From G965212025 sp965212025 (lineage in GTDB: Bacteria; Pseudomonadota; Gammaproteobacteria; Poriferisulfidales; Oxydemutatoraceae): a stretch of 64,000 bases of DNA. The notes under the pieces are model-generated. The model saw only the letters and a list, made by a program, of their open reading frames with translations. It had not been told where the DNA came from and ran no database searches. The stretch's first letter is position 1. Each line of letters starts with the position of its first letter. Shown here in pieces: positions 1-8,655 of the stretch. Where the stretch lies: the NCBI GenBank assembly GCA_965212025.1, contig OZ243039.1:434001-498000 (forward strand). The letters run 5' to 3'. Both the position numbers and the translations under genes were made by a program.

Positions 1-624
1 CAAAGAGGGGCGAAATATTTTGTCAATTACTGCCTCAGTTGTCACAGTGCCCGCTTCAGCCGTTACAGCCGTATCGGGCAAGATCTGGGACTGACGCCCA
101 AGATGGTGAAAGAGAACCTGATTTTCACGCGCGAGAAAATCAATGATCCCTTAAAGGTGTCCATGACCGATGAGGAAGGAAACAAGTGGTTCGGGGCAGC
201 TCCGCCTGACTTGACACTGATTTCCCGTGCACGCGGCTCCGACTGGATTTACACCTACTTGAAGTCCTTTTACCTTGACGAAAGCAGGCCTTTGGGAGTC
301 AATAACGCCGTATTCCCGAACGTCTCCATGCCCCATGTGCTTTGGGATTTACAAGGATGGCAGAAGGCGAACTTCGTGACCACGAAAGATGAGGATGGGA
401 ACATCCACAAGACTGTAACAGGATTTGTTCTGGTCGAACCGGGGAAATTAAGCCCTGAAGAGTATGACAAGGTACTAAGTGACTTGGTGTCATTCCTCTA
501 TTACTTGGCTGAGCCATCTGCAGCGTTACGCAAAGCCTATGGTCCTTGGGTCATATTGTTTTTGATTTTTCTTGGGGTACTGGCTTACTTTTTGAAAAAA
601 GAATATTGGAAAGACGTCAAGTAG
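1..624 (+). CDS. petC: Cytochrome c1 subunit of the bc1 complex (5' partial)
   Basis: This is the C-terminal part of cytochrome c1, the membrane-anchored c-type haem subunit that passes electrons from the Rieske protein to soluble cytochrome c. The reading frame is open from the first base of the window, so the start lies upstream. The haem-attachment motif CLSCH is encoded at bases 31-45. The SMPHVLW stretch around base 328 is where the axial methionine ligand sits in this family. A single hydrophobic anchor near the C-terminus (PWVILFLIFLGVLAYFL) is followed by a basic tail, as usual for c1. Its TAG stop overlaps the GTG start of sspA by one base, the petABC-sspA order known from many gamma- and betaproteobacteria. 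The identification is secure; only the 5' end is missing. Confidence 0.95.
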   Translation, partial: QRGAKYFVNYCLSCHSARFSRYSRIGQDLGLTPKMVKENLIFTREKINDPLKVSMTDEEGNKWFGAAPPDLTLISRARGSDWIYTYLKSFYLDESRPLGVNNAVFPNVSMPHVLWDLQGWQKANFVTTKDEDGNIHKTVTGFVLVEPGKLSPEEYDKVLSDLVSFLYYLAEPSAALRKAYGPWVILFLIFLGVLAYFLKKEYWKDVK

Positions 625-1271
625 TGCGCTCAGAAAATCTTAGAAGATCAGACACCGAAAATTCCTCAATCACGCTTTACAGCGGGGTGCTCTGCCCGGA
701 CAGCCATCGTGTTCGGCTGGTGCTCGCCATCAAGGACATCAAGTACAACTTGGTCAATCTTGAAAATCCGAAAAAATTTCCGCCGGATGCACAAATGCTT
801 TCCGAACAACCTGCGCCCCTGCTGGTCGACCGGGGATTCGAGCTTTATTGTCCGAAAGTAATTACCGAATATCTTGACGAGCGATTCCCCTACCCGCCCC
901 TGATGCCAATTGATCCAATCTCCAAAGCAAAGTTGCGCATAGCGCTCTACCATTTGGAGGATGAATGGATCCCACTGCTTAAAAAAGCCACTTCTTCGAA
1001 CCTGAACGTCGCAAAAAAGGCACGGGAGTGGCTCACGGAAGAAGTGATATTGACCGCGAAACTGCTACAAAAAACCAAGTTCCTGTTGCAAGACGAAATA
1101 AGCCTGGCGGATTGTGCACTCGGGCCGATTCTCTTACGCCTGCAAAAAGCCAAGGTGACTTTGACCAGAAGTACTGCCAAAGCTGTTCTGGACTACAAAA
1201 GACGGCTTTTTGATATGCCGGCTTTTCGCAAAAGCCTCAGCGAGGAAGAAGCAGAGCTGTTCTACCAATAA
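624..1271 (+). CDS. sspA: Stringent starvation protein A homologue
   Basis: This 215-residue GST-fold protein belongs to the SspA family, which binds RNA polymerase and alters promoter use during starvation or acid stress in Escherichia coli. The N-terminal thioredoxin-like half includes VLAIKDIKYNLVNLENP. The family signature ERFPYPPLMPIDPISKAKLR closely matches the conserved SspA surface loop. The all-helical C-terminal half ends at residue 215, close to the 212 residues of E. coli SspA. I place the start at GTG 624, which shares a base with the petC stop and has GGAAAG about 10 bases upstream. A longer reading from ATG 546 would add 26 residues coded inside petC and looks spurious. The usual partner sspB does not follow. 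Confidence 0.9.
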   Translation: MRSENLRRSDTENSSITLYSGVLCPDSHRVRLVLAIKDIKYNLVNLENPKKFPPDAQMLSEQPAPLLVDRGFELYCPKVITEYLDERFPYPPLMPIDPISKAKLRIALYHLEDEWIPLLKKATSSNLNVAKKAREWLTEEVILTAKLLQKTKFLLQDEISLADCALGPILLRLQKAKVTLTRSTAKAVLDYKRRLFDMPAFRKSLSEEEAELFYQ

Positions 1272-1463
1272 GCCAATCTCCGAACTGAAACAGCCACACG
1301 ACTATTAACCGATACCTGGCTCTGGTGGCGGTAAACAGAAGTTGAAACCCTGTCTGGCTGATAGAACCAGAAACGCTCGAAAACAGGCGCATTTCTCTGA
1401 TATCACGCCGCCTCTGAAACGATCACTTTTCTGGCAGCCCATTGCGGCTCCATCTCCAACGTG

Positions 1464-2909
1464 TCATTTTCTGACTGAGCTGTTTTCTGTAAAGTGCTGT
1501 TCCTTTGCCACCTGGAAGGTTTCAGGCACAGGTGCCCGGATCGCCGGAAAAACTTTGTCCCGATTCAAAATACTCAGAGGGTCGAAAACCTTCTTGATCC
1601 CTCTCATAATTCTGATTGCATCCTCGGAGACTTCTCGATCCAGGTAGTCACGCTTGGTAAGTCCGATGCCATGTTCTCCGGAAAGCGTGCCGCCCAGACT
1701 GATGACATGGTCAAACAATGCTGACAGACATAGCTTTGCGGCGGTATTTTCCTGGGGATTTTGTGGATCAAACAAAATATTGACGTGCAAATTCCCGTTC
1801 CCGGCATGGCCAAAACAAACAATACGCAGCCCATGCGCGGATTCCAGCAACTGTATGCGTTCCAGCAAAGCACCAATCCGGGTTACGGGAACCACCACAT
1901 CCTCGTTGATCTTTCCGGCTGCCAAGGTGCGCAACCCAGGCGACAACCGTTTTCTCAAGCCCCAAATTCGTTCTTCCTCATCTGCGTTCCCGGCTATTTC
2001 CGTTCTGCGCAACCCTGCGCTTCTTGCCACTTTCTCCAGAATGGAGATTGATCTGTCGACTTCAGCAACTGCACCGTCCACCTCAATGAGCAACAAAGAG
2101 CAACCTGCCATTTCCGGGTAAACCAGAGACACACACACAGGATCCAGAAATTCCAGTTTGGACGGCGTGATATTGGAGGCCATAATTGCCGCAACGGCAT
2201 CCGCAGCATGCGCGGCGCAATCGTAGGCGGCCAACATGGACTTCCTGCTCTCGGGAAGCGGCGTAAGCTTGATGACCGCTTCAGTGATCAAGCCCAGCAT
2301 ACCCTCAGAACCCACAAGCAAGCGCGTAAGATCAAAACCTGTGACCCCCTTGCTGGTCACAACGCCGGTATCAAGACTCTTGCCATCACCAGCCACGACC
2401 CGCAAGCCCAAAACATTTTCTCGCGTAGTCCCGTATTTCACCGCCCGCGGCCCTGCCGCGCAACAGGCTAGGTTGCCCCCCACCGTACAGTAATCAGCAC
2501 TGCCCGGATCGGGAGCCCAGAAAAATCCGTGCCGTGCTGCAAGATGTTGTACTTGGCCATTCAGAACGCCAGCTTGCACACGCATAAAACGATTGGCCAC
2601 GTCGGTTTCCAAAACCCGACTCATGCGCTCAAAGGAAACGACAATCCCACCCGACACCGGAACAGCAGCTCCGGCAGTGCCAGTGCCGCGGCCACGTGCC
2701 GTAACCGGTATGCGCAATTCGTTGCACAAAGAAAGAACTGCGGCTACCTGTTGGTGAGTTTCCACCAACACAACTGCCTCAGGAATTCTATGGAGTCGAC
2801 TGTTGTCGCTCCCGTAAACCCAACAGTCCGCCGTGTCGCCCAGCACTTCCGCAGTGCAGCATTCGCGAATGCGCGTGACCAACTCACGCGAAGACATGGG
2901 CTTGGTCAA
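1464..2909 (-). CDS. FAD-linked 2-hydroxyacid dehydrogenase (GlcD-like)
   Basis: This 481-residue flavoprotein of the VAO/PCMH family most resembles glycolate oxidase subunit GlcD and D-lactate dehydrogenases. The N-terminal FAD-binding domain shows VTARGRGTGTAGAAVP and DPGSADYCTVGGNLACCAAG. The C-terminal FAD-oxidase domain shows CFGHAGNGNLHVNI and GEHGIGLTKRDYL, with the histidines usual at the substrate site. It probably oxidises D-lactate, glycolate or a related acid and passes electrons to the respiratory chain; the exact substrate cannot be read from sequence. The annotated start TTG 2909 overlaps the diaA stop by 4 bp (TTGA), suggesting translational coupling. ATG 2897, four codons in, is the alternative. 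It lies last in the lpoA-yraN-diaA group, where dolP often sits in other genomes. Confidence 0.85.
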   Translation of the reverse strand: MTKPMSSRELVTRIRECCTAEVLGDTADCWVYGSDNSRLHRIPEAVVLVETHQQVAAVLSLCNELRIPVTARGRGTGTAGAAVPVSGGIVVSFERMSRVLETDVANRFMRVQAGVLNGQVQHLAARHGFFWAPDPGSADYCTVGGNLACCAAGPRAVKYGTTRENVLGLRVVAGDGKSLDTGVVTSKGVTGFDLTRLLVGSEGMLGLITEAVIKLTPLPESRKSMLAAYDCAAHAADAVAAIMASNITPSKLEFLDPVCVSLVYPEMAGCSLLLIEVDGAVAEVDRSISILEKVARSAGLRRTEIAGNADEEERIWGLRKRLSPGLRTLAAGKINEDVVVPVTRIGALLERIQLLESAHGLRIVCFGHAGNGNLHVNILFDPQNPQENTAAKLCLSALFDHVISLGGTLSGEHGIGLTKRDYLDREVSEDAIRIMRGIKKVFDPLSILNRDKVFPAIRAPVPETFQVAKEQHFTENSSVRK

Positions 2910-3496
2910 TCTGGTGTCTGATATGCGGCGTCAAGCAATGTGCAAAGGCAATGCAAAATCACCAAATGAACCTCCTGCGCCCTAGCTGTACTGTCAGTCG
3001 GCACACGCAACTCGAAATCCCGCTTCTCCAGCAGCCTACCCATCTCACCACCATCGTTGGCGCTCAAAGCGATCACAGCCATACCCAAACTGTGCGCCGT
3101 AATGACCGCTTCGTTCACATTCCCGGAATTCCCACTGGTGCTGATCGCCAGCAGTACATCGCCTGCTTGACCCAAAGCTTCCAACTGACGTGAAAAGATT
3201 TGCCTGTACCCGCAATCATTGCCCACAGAAGTCAAAACCGATGTGTCGGTCGTCAAGGCGATCGCGGGTAAAGCCTTGCGTCGCGTTTCGAAACGATTCA
3301 CCAACTCTGCAGCGAAGTGTTGTGCGTCTGCCGCAGAGCCACCATTACCACAACTGAAAATTTTTCTTCCCGAAGACAGCGCGAGATGGATCAGCTCCCC
3401 TGCGGCAACCAAGCGCTCTGGCAACACCTCGCCAGCACGCCTTTTCACCGCCATGCTGTCGGCAAACAAAGCTCTTACAAGTTCCAGATTTTCCAT
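2906..3496 (-). CDS. diaA: SIS-domain protein DiaA / phosphoheptose isomerase family
   Basis: This 196-residue single-SIS-domain protein shows SCGNGGSAADAQHFAAELVNRF and AISTSGNSGNVNEAVITA, the phosphosugar-binding signatures shared by GmhA (sedoheptulose-7-phosphate isomerase) and DiaA (tetrameric DnaA-binding initiation factor). Position decides the name: it lies directly after lpoA and yraN, the conserved location of diaA (yraO). The protein length equals E. coli DiaA. A genuine gmhA role in LPS heptose synthesis remains possible, because the families are hard to separate by eye and no other heptose gene is present here. The start is ATG 3496, and the gene ends inside the start region of the following dehydrogenase. 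Confidence 0.85.
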   Translation of the reverse strand: MENLELVRALFADSMAVKRRAGEVLPERLVAAGELIHLALSSGRKIFSCGNGGSAADAQHFAAELVNRFETRRKALPAIALTTDTSVLTSVGNDCGYRQIFSRQLEALGQAGDVLLAISTSGNSGNVNEAVITAHSLGMAVIALSANDGGEMGRLLEKRDFELRVPTDSTARAQEVHLVILHCLCTLLDAAYQTPD

Positions 3497-3551
3497 TTTT
3501 CAGCCAAGTTCGTGAAAGTCGTTAGACGCATCGGGGTGACGTTTGCCTCTT

Positions 3552-3935
3552 TTACCATGGAGCCGAAAACGCATTTTGAACCCAGCCAGGTTTTTTCAGA
3601 TTCCCGTCTTCAAAAGCCACCACGTCAAAACGCATTCCGTAATTGTAGTTTTTCCGGGCAACGAAGGCTTGTGCTGTTTTAATAATCTTTAGCTGCTTAC
3701 GGCGGTCAATGCTTTCCAGCGCACCTCCAAAGACCCGGCTTTTTCTGTACCGGATTTCAACAAAAACCAGATCCATTCCATCCAGCATAATCAAATCAAT
3801 TTCACCCGCTTTCGACCTGAAATTTTTTTCCTGTAGCACCAAGCCTTGGGTCTCCAAAAAATCCTGTGCCATCTGCTCCGCGCGCGCACCTATTGCCAAT
3901 GATTTGGGGCGGCGCTGCAAAAAAATCCATTTCAC
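3552..3935 (-). CDS. yraN: UPF0102 (YraN) endonuclease-fold protein
   Basis: This 127-residue YraN-family protein has a PD-(D/E)XK nuclease-like fold and no firmly assigned cellular role. The core motif is visible as NFRSKAGEIDLIMLDGMDLVFVE: Glu and Asp of GEIDLI, then the Glu in FVEIRYRKS. These are the positions of the predicted metal-binding site. A helical segment AIGARAEQMAQDFLETQG precedes it, as in the family (typical length 115-130). The ATG start overlaps the lpoA stop by 4 bp, and 55 bp separate it from diaA. Confidence 0.92.
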   Translation of the reverse strand: MKWIFLQRRPKSLAIGARAEQMAQDFLETQGLVLQEKNFRSKAGEIDLIMLDGMDLVFVEIRYRKSRVFGGALESIDRRKQLKIIKTAQAFVARKNYNYGMRFDVVAFEDGNLKKPGWVQNAFSAPW

Positions 3936-5875
3936 TGGTACAGCGGTCTGGGATAGCCGCCTTTGAATTGAGCCAGGTTCACGCGCCGGTAGAGTCGCCC
4001 ACCTACCAGCACACCGATTTTCCCGGTAAGCCCATCTGCCTCAGTTCCATCCAGACCCATCTGACGAACGCGAGAAACCAGAAAATAAGCGTCATGGCCA
4101 AGCGCGAAAAGCCGGGCATCCTCGTCGCTAAAAATTCCGGTGGGAAAGTCGTCCACACCTTCCGCGAGCAACCAAGGTATTTCCGGATAAATCAATCCAT
4201 TCAGATCAGGTTTGGCAAGCGTTCTGGAAAAAGTATAGGCATTTGAAACGACCGCATACACAGGAAGCTTGTCTACGTAGTGGTATTTGATAAATGGCAA
4301 TAGCAGCTCCAACCGCAAACCTGCAACCAACAAAACCGTGGCATCAATGTCTGAGCGTATGCGAGGTGTGAACTGGGTTTCTTTTCCTATCGTCCCCATA
4401 ACGCGTCTATTTCTTTCCTCGCTATCATTCAGTCGGTACAGTGCTTTGACGGCAGACGAATAATTCTCAGCCACGTCTGAAAGGAGAATTCTTTCCCGCA
4501 CGACGCCCCCGGCAGAAACAAAGTACTTTATAAATGCGTCACTCAAACGTCGCCCGTATCTATCATCTTGCTGAATCACAGCCACGTAACGATTGCCCCG
4601 TTCCAGGATTTCGGCGGCCATTTGCTTCACTTCATCTTCCGGTAACAGGCCAAACTGGTATATTTCATTGTCAGGCGAAACCGTTCCGGTAGACAAATAA
4701 TTCAGCACCAAGGTCGGGACATTCGCGTCCAGGCTCGCCAGTTCAGCAACACTGTCTTTCAACAGGGGACCAACCACAAAGTCCGACTGATATTGAGACA
4801 CCGCTTCCTGGTAGATTTTGACCACACCCTCATCGCGACTGCTGTCGTAGACCTTAACCTCAAAACCAGGAGTAGACTGGCTTGCTCTTGCGTAAAAAAA
4901 GCCAGCTTCCACCACCCGCCCATTTTTGGCAAAAGGTCCGGAAAGTGGCAATAAAAGCGCGACCCGTTTGGGTCTGAAGTTCAAGTATTCCCAGGTTTTT
5001 GTCAGATGCAGATACGCTGGCTTCGTCAGTTCCAGACCCGGGTGCAAATCCTCCCAGATAGAAACTTCTGCGATCAAGTCCTGAACGCCACCGAAAAAAG
5101 CTTTGCGGCTCAGGGCATATAGATCTAACCAATCTTGGACAACGGCACTGTCGAGCGACGTGCTCATCAAAGCACGGGACTGATGAGCGTCAAAGGATCC
5201 AAGGGTGCCTAGAATTTCCATTTGATTGCCTGACTTGGCGCTGCCGTCAAGCAAAGAATCAAGATCCACCCGAGTCCGTAAAGCACCGACTTCGTCCCCG
5301 GTTTTCTTTTGTCCCTTCAAACGAAGCTGTAGTGCTTCAAGCTGCACAGTACGTGGAGCCTCCTGGAAAAGGCTTTGCGGCAACAGCTCCACCACCTGCG
5401 CATTTTGCCCCAGACGGCCACGGATATCCGCTTCCAGCAACCGTTTCCCATAAAGGCTGTCCACTGACATGCCCTCTTCCTCAATAGCGCCCAGATACGC
5501 CAACGCTTTCAAGTCCAATGCATCGCTTTTCAGGTGGACAACCGCACGCAGCTGCATTTCCTGTCGCTCCGGCGGAGCTTTTTTCTCTGCCAGCTTCCAC
5601 AGAAGTTCTGCGGCCTGCAAAAGTCGACCCTCGGCTGCCAGCGCATCTGCCTGGAACTCGTTCCCAGCCTCATCGGGCAGTCTGTCGATTCCGAAAGGGG
5701 GCAAGGAGCTGCACGCAGAAAGCAACACCATCGCGAAATAAAACGGCAGCCTGTGCGCCCTCGGAAGATGCCGCCCGTACTTGGACGGAGCTGCACACCT
5801 TTCATGAGGCAAAAACATAAAGACCAGCCGGATCAGGCGACAGAAATCAGAGAACCACGATGAAACACCAAACAT
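3932..5875 (-). CDS. lpoA: Penicillin-binding protein activator LpoA (LppC family)
   Basis: This 647-residue outer-membrane lipoprotein of the LpoA/YraM/LppC family activates the peptidoglycan synthase PBP1A in Enterobacterales. The N-terminus has an unusually long leader, then a hydrophobic stretch ending in the lipobox LSAC (Cys55). An N-terminal helical TPR-like region is followed by a periplasmic-binding-protein-like C-terminal domain beginning near RPKRVALLLPLSGPFAKNGR, with PVYAVVSNAYTFS and EIPWLL further on. ATG 5875 is preferred because GAAGG lies 6 bases upstream. ATG 5818 would give a more conventional signal length. It follows the DoxX gene by 58 bp and overlaps yraN by 4 bp, so the bufferin operon may read into this cell-wall operon. 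Confidence 0.9.
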   Translation of the reverse strand: MFGVSSWFSDFCRLIRLVFMFLPHERCAAPSKYGRHLPRAHRLPFYFAMVLLSACSSLPPFGIDRLPDEAGNEFQADALAAEGRLLQAAELLWKLAEKKAPPERQEMQLRAVVHLKSDALDLKALAYLGAIEEEGMSVDSLYGKRLLEADIRGRLGQNAQVVELLPQSLFQEAPRTVQLEALQLRLKGQKKTGDEVGALRTRVDLDSLLDGSAKSGNQMEILGTLGSFDAHQSRALMSTSLDSAVVQDWLDLYALSRKAFFGGVQDLIAEVSIWEDLHPGLELTKPAYLHLTKTWEYLNFRPKRVALLLPLSGPFAKNGRVVEAGFFYARASQSTPGFEVKVYDSSRDEGVVKIYQEAVSQYQSDFVVGPLLKDSVAELASLDANVPTLVLNYLSTGTVSPDNEIYQFGLLPEDEVKQMAAEILERGNRYVAVIQQDDRYGRRLSDAFIKYFVSAGGVVRERILLSDVAENYSSAVKALYRLNDSEERNRRVMGTIGKETQFTPRIRSDIDATVLLVAGLRLELLLPFIKYHYVDKLPVYAVVSNAYTFSRTLAKPDLNGLIYPEIPWLLAEGVDDFPTGIFSDEDARLFALGHDAYFLVSRVRQMGLDGTEADGLTGKIGVLVGGRLYRRVNLAQFKGGYPRPLYQ

Positions 5876-5933
5876 CAGAAGCCTTCAAGGCAAGCCCTCT
5901 GAATGACGAGGGGACGCTTTGGTATTTCAGGCG

Positions 5934-6464
5934 TTACCGGGATCGCATCCGGGAACACAAAAACCTGTCTACGGAAAGTGCACCAGCACCATAGATCATC
6001 AGGACGAGCAGACCAATACCCCAGACAACGTGGTCTTGGAATCCGGGAGTAAAATCTCCGTTCAGCCAGAAAGCAGTAAACGATTCCGATGCCGTCTGCC
6101 ACGCTTCATGCCACAAAGTGGGAAACGACACCACCGCGACAACATTGACCACAAACAATGACAGTGCGGCAAAATTGCACACAAAGCCCAAAACCAGCAA
6201 CACAGGAAAAAGAAGCTCGGCCGCAGTTCCGGCATACGCTGCAATCTCAGGCGACAATATTGGAACATAGTAATTTCCCTGACTCACCGCATCTGGCAAA
6301 CTCGTGGCACTAAACAGCCACAAGGTGCCATCCCAATAATCAATTTTCGTCAAGCCCGACTTGAAAAAAACCCAGGCGATATACAAGCGAAGACCCAGCA
6401 ACAGAGCAGGAGACAGCACCTTGTTAAGCATTGAAAAAGTGGACATATATAAATTCGCTAACAC
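5934..6464 (-). CDS. DoxX-family membrane protein of the bufferin operon
   Basis: This 176-residue integral membrane protein has four hydrophobic helices (around LLLGLRLYIAWVFF, AAELLFPVLLVLGFV, ALSLFVVNVVAVV and VVWGIGLLVLMIYGAGAL). It carries the DoxX signature of an N-terminal KSGLTKI motif after helix 1. DoxX proteins are the usual fourth gene of DUF2282-DUF692-DUF2063 operons. Their role there is not established; a redox or electron-transfer function for precursor maturation has been suggested. GTG 6464 has AAAGGAG 9 bases upstream and lies 14 bp after the bufC stop, so co-translation with bufABC is likely. Confidence 0.85.
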   Translation of the reverse strand: MLANLYMSTFSMLNKVLSPALLLGLRLYIAWVFFKSGLTKIDYWDGTLWLFSATSLPDAVSQGNYYVPILSPEIAAYAGTAAELLFPVLLVLGFVCNFAALSLFVVNVVAVVSFPTLWHEAWQTASESFTAFWLNGDFTPGFQDHVVWGIGLLVLMIYGAGALSVDRFLCSRMRSR

Positions 6465-6478
6465 TTCGTGATTCTCCT

Positions 6479-7228
6479 TTATTTCTTCAAGTCAAGAAAA
6501 AAACCGGACCGTACACAGGTCTCAAAAAACAGCGTGAAATCCAGTTCCGATTCGGTGGCAAGCGCAGCATCCAAAGCAGCCGCCAAACTGTCACCTTTGG
6601 ACAGGGACTGTAACAAAACAACCTGGCCAACGGAAAGCAAGCGCAGATACACCTCAAAATCGACCCTGCACACTCCCACCGACTGTCCGCTGAGTGCCAA
6701 GTCCGGACTGCTGTCACTCTCCCGGAGCAGCCAAATGTCATATATGGCGAATACAGAGCTGACAAGCCTGAAGGAAGGATGCATAACCGCCTTCAAGTCA
6801 GGATATTCACCCGGAGTGAAGCGGCTCAGTTTCGCAGAGTTGAACGACGGCAAATTGGCAGCATTTGCAGATTCGGACATAGCCCACTCAAGTTCCGCAA
6901 TATCAGCAAGGTAGGGCAGCCGCCGTGCCACTTCCCCACGCCGCAGGAACCCGGAAAAATTTTGACCAAAATCTTGCATTCCTCCACTTGTGTACGGGAC
7001 TTCCCGAATGAATTCCCGGACAAGATGCTGCACATAGTCCACCCCAACCAAACGCTCAATGTGCGGAAAAGTTTCCTGAATGGCAGCACAATGGCTGTTA
7101 AAAAAATTGTTGCGGTAAATATTCAGCAAACTATTTGCAGATATGTTGGCTCTCTCAAGATAATCTCCCGAGGCCGAGTTGCTCAGCAGGTCGGCAACAA
7201 AACGGTCCTGAGTCTCACGCAAAGACAC
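6479..7228 (-). CDS. bufC: DUF2063 / HvfC-family RiPP maturation partner
   Basis: This 249-residue DUF2063 (HvfC, BufC) protein works with the DUF692 enzyme to recognise and modify the precursor peptide. The family-typical N-terminus is SLRETQDRFVADLLS, followed by the helical region IYRNNFFNSHCAAIQETFPHI and VGVDYVQHLVREFI. The C-terminal half includes LLQSLSKGDSLAAALDAAL. I chose GTG 7228, which begins 14 bases before the end of bufB and matches where relatives start. The open frame extends upstream to 7480, but that part overlaps bufB and looks like shadow sequence. It lies between bufB and the DoxX gene. Confidence 0.9.
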   Translation of the reverse strand: MSLRETQDRFVADLLSNSASGDYLERANISANSLLNIYRNNFFNSHCAAIQETFPHIERLVGVDYVQHLVREFIREVPYTSGGMQDFGQNFSGFLRRGEVARRLPYLADIAELEWAMSESANAANLPSFNSAKLSRFTPGEYPDLKAVMHPSFRLVSSVFAIYDIWLLRESDSSPDLALSGQSVGVCRVDFEVYLRLLSVGQVVLLQSLSKGDSLAAALDAALATESELDFTLFFETCVRSGFFLDLKK

Positions 7229-8081
7229 TACAACGCTCCATCTCCGGGCACAAAACCGCATCGGCTTTGGCAACTTCCGCCAGCAAAACATCCAATTTCG
7301 GAATGTCCGTATCCCATTCCACCAAGGTCGGCTTGGCTCCAAAATTTTCGCTTGCCTGCCTGAAAAGAACCCAAACGGGATCATGGACGGTGCTCCCGTG
7401 GTCGTCCACATAAATCGTGTCTCCCTGAAAACGCTTCTGCGCAAACCCCGCCAAGTGAATCTCCTGAATATCCGAACCATTCAGCGCTGAAAAATACACC
7501 TCCGGCACAAAACCATGATTGTGCGCACTGACATAGATGTTGTTGACATCCAGCAAGAGACCACAGCCACAGGCTTCGGGAAGGCCAGCGTAAAACTCCC
7601 ATTCAGGAATGTCTGACTCCTGAAAAGAAATATAGGAGGATGGATTTTCAATGAGGATTTGGCGGCCGAGGAAATCCTGCACCTGCTTCACTTTGTCAGT
7701 GAAAATCGCAAAACTTTCCTTGGTGTAGGGGATCGGAAACAGGTCATTGAAGTGCCGCCCGGAAGCAACCGACCAGCTTAGGTGCTCGGAAACAACTACC
7801 GGGTTAAACCGCGCGAGTGTTGCGCGTAGCCTCCGCAAGTACCCCATATCCAAAGGGGCAGCAGAACCCAGAGACAGAGCAGTCCCATGGAATGCGCAGG
7901 GATAGGCTCCGCAAATTTCCTCAAGAAAGGAAACGGCACGTCCTCCTGCCAGAAAAAAATTCTCGCTATGAACTTCAAACCAAGCGACATCAGGCCTGGT
8001 TTTCAGAACTTCACCAAGATGGGGATGGCGCAACCCAACTCCCGCACGGCACGGGAGTCGTCGGGTTGCACCATCCTGCAT
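7215..8081 (-). CDS. bufB: DUF692 multinuclear non-haem iron enzyme (BufB)
   Basis: This 288-residue DUF692 (MNIO) enzyme has a TIM-barrel fold with two or three iron ions and oxidatively rearranges cysteines of RiPP precursors. Ligand-bearing blocks are visible in order: FEVHSENFF, AFHGTALSLGS, VVSEHLSW, ILIENPSSYI, LLLDVNNIYVS, EIHLAGF, DDHGSTVHDPVW and LVEWDTDIP. With the DUF2282 precursor beside it, the family match is BufB/HvfB, whose products (bufferins) bind copper through thiooxazole-type groups. The gene starts 21 bp after bufA and overlaps bufC. The family assignment is secure; the exact modification is inferred from known bufferin systems. Confidence 0.93.
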   Translation of the reverse strand: MQDGATRRLPCRAGVGLRHPHLGEVLKTRPDVAWFEVHSENFFLAGGRAVSFLEEICGAYPCAFHGTALSLGSAAPLDMGYLRRLRATLARFNPVVVSEHLSWSVASGRHFNDLFPIPYTKESFAIFTDKVKQVQDFLGRQILIENPSSYISFQESDIPEWEFYAGLPEACGCGLLLDVNNIYVSAHNHGFVPEVYFSALNGSDIQEIHLAGFAQKRFQGDTIYVDDHGSTVHDPVWVLFRQASENFGAKPTLVEWDTDIPKLDVLLAEVAKADAVLCPEMERCSVFA

Positions 8082-8102
8082 AAACTGAACTTACCGGAGC
8101 TA

Positions 8103-8405
8103 TTATTTCATTTCGTCGCCGGACTTCATCATGCCGACGCCAGCACCCGCCAATTTCTCGCAGATTCCTTTCGGAATTGCGACGAAGGCATCCTCCTGCC
8201 TGTCCATCTTGGCACTGCCTGCACAGGATGTCTTACCAGTCGCACAATCGTTTTTGCCAGCTTTGGCAACACCGAAACATTTTACTTTCTCGTCATCCTT
8301 GTGGGAATCGGCGCACGCAGTCGTGGCACCCAAACCAACAAAGGCAAGACCAGCTAAAGCGGAAACAAGTAAATTTCTGGAATCTTTCATTAAATCAAAC
8401 CTCAT
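8103..8405 (-). CDS. bufA1: DUF2282 bufferin-type RiPP precursor (BufA1)
   Basis: This 100-residue precursor has a signal sequence (hydrophobic core LLVSALAGLAFVGLGATTACA, probable cleavage after ACA). The mature domain carries the DUF2282 signature KCFGVAKAGKNDCATGKTSC. Four cysteines lie in the mature part (Cys43, Cys54, Cys61, Cys82), the number modified or conserved in BufA1 peptides. In studied systems the secreted product sequesters copper in the periplasm. ATG 8405 is supported by GAGGAG about 12 bases upstream. An in-frame ATG at 8390 and a longer form from 8432 are less likely. It is the first gene of the bufA-bufB-bufC-doxX operon. Confidence 0.9.
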   Translation of the reverse strand: MRFDLMKDSRNLLVSALAGLAFVGLGATTACADSHKDDEKVKCFGVAKAGKNDCATGKTSCAGSAKMDRQEDAFVAIPKGICEKLAGAGVGMMKSGDEMK

Positions 8406-8510
8406 GTTTTTAACACGCTCCTCGAAAAGCATGAGCCACTTCCCCGAAAAACGAGCTAAGTCACGACACCACGCTGAAGCAGGGCGATGGTAGTCTTAGC
8501 ACGTTTACAG

Positions 8511-8516
8511 TGTCAA
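8511..8516 (-). promoter_or_regulatory. Possible -35 element upstream of bufA1
   Basis: A perfect TTGACA hexamer reads leftward about 105 bases upstream of the bufA1 start, in the 250-bp intergenic space after the redoxin gene. The downstream -10 region is weak (CTACCA after 17 bases). Related operons are often under ECF sigma factors, whose boxes I could not recognise here. Confidence 0.25.
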
Positions 8517-8655
8517 GCAAAACCACTCCCTGTGAGCGCGAGTGCTTCCCCGTCTCCCTCGCTGTCACAGCAAAAAGGAGGAAACATGCATTCCGGACAC
8601 GCCTGAGGGTTGGGACTTCTACAAGTCGCACCGGGAAGCACCTGTACCGACCAGG

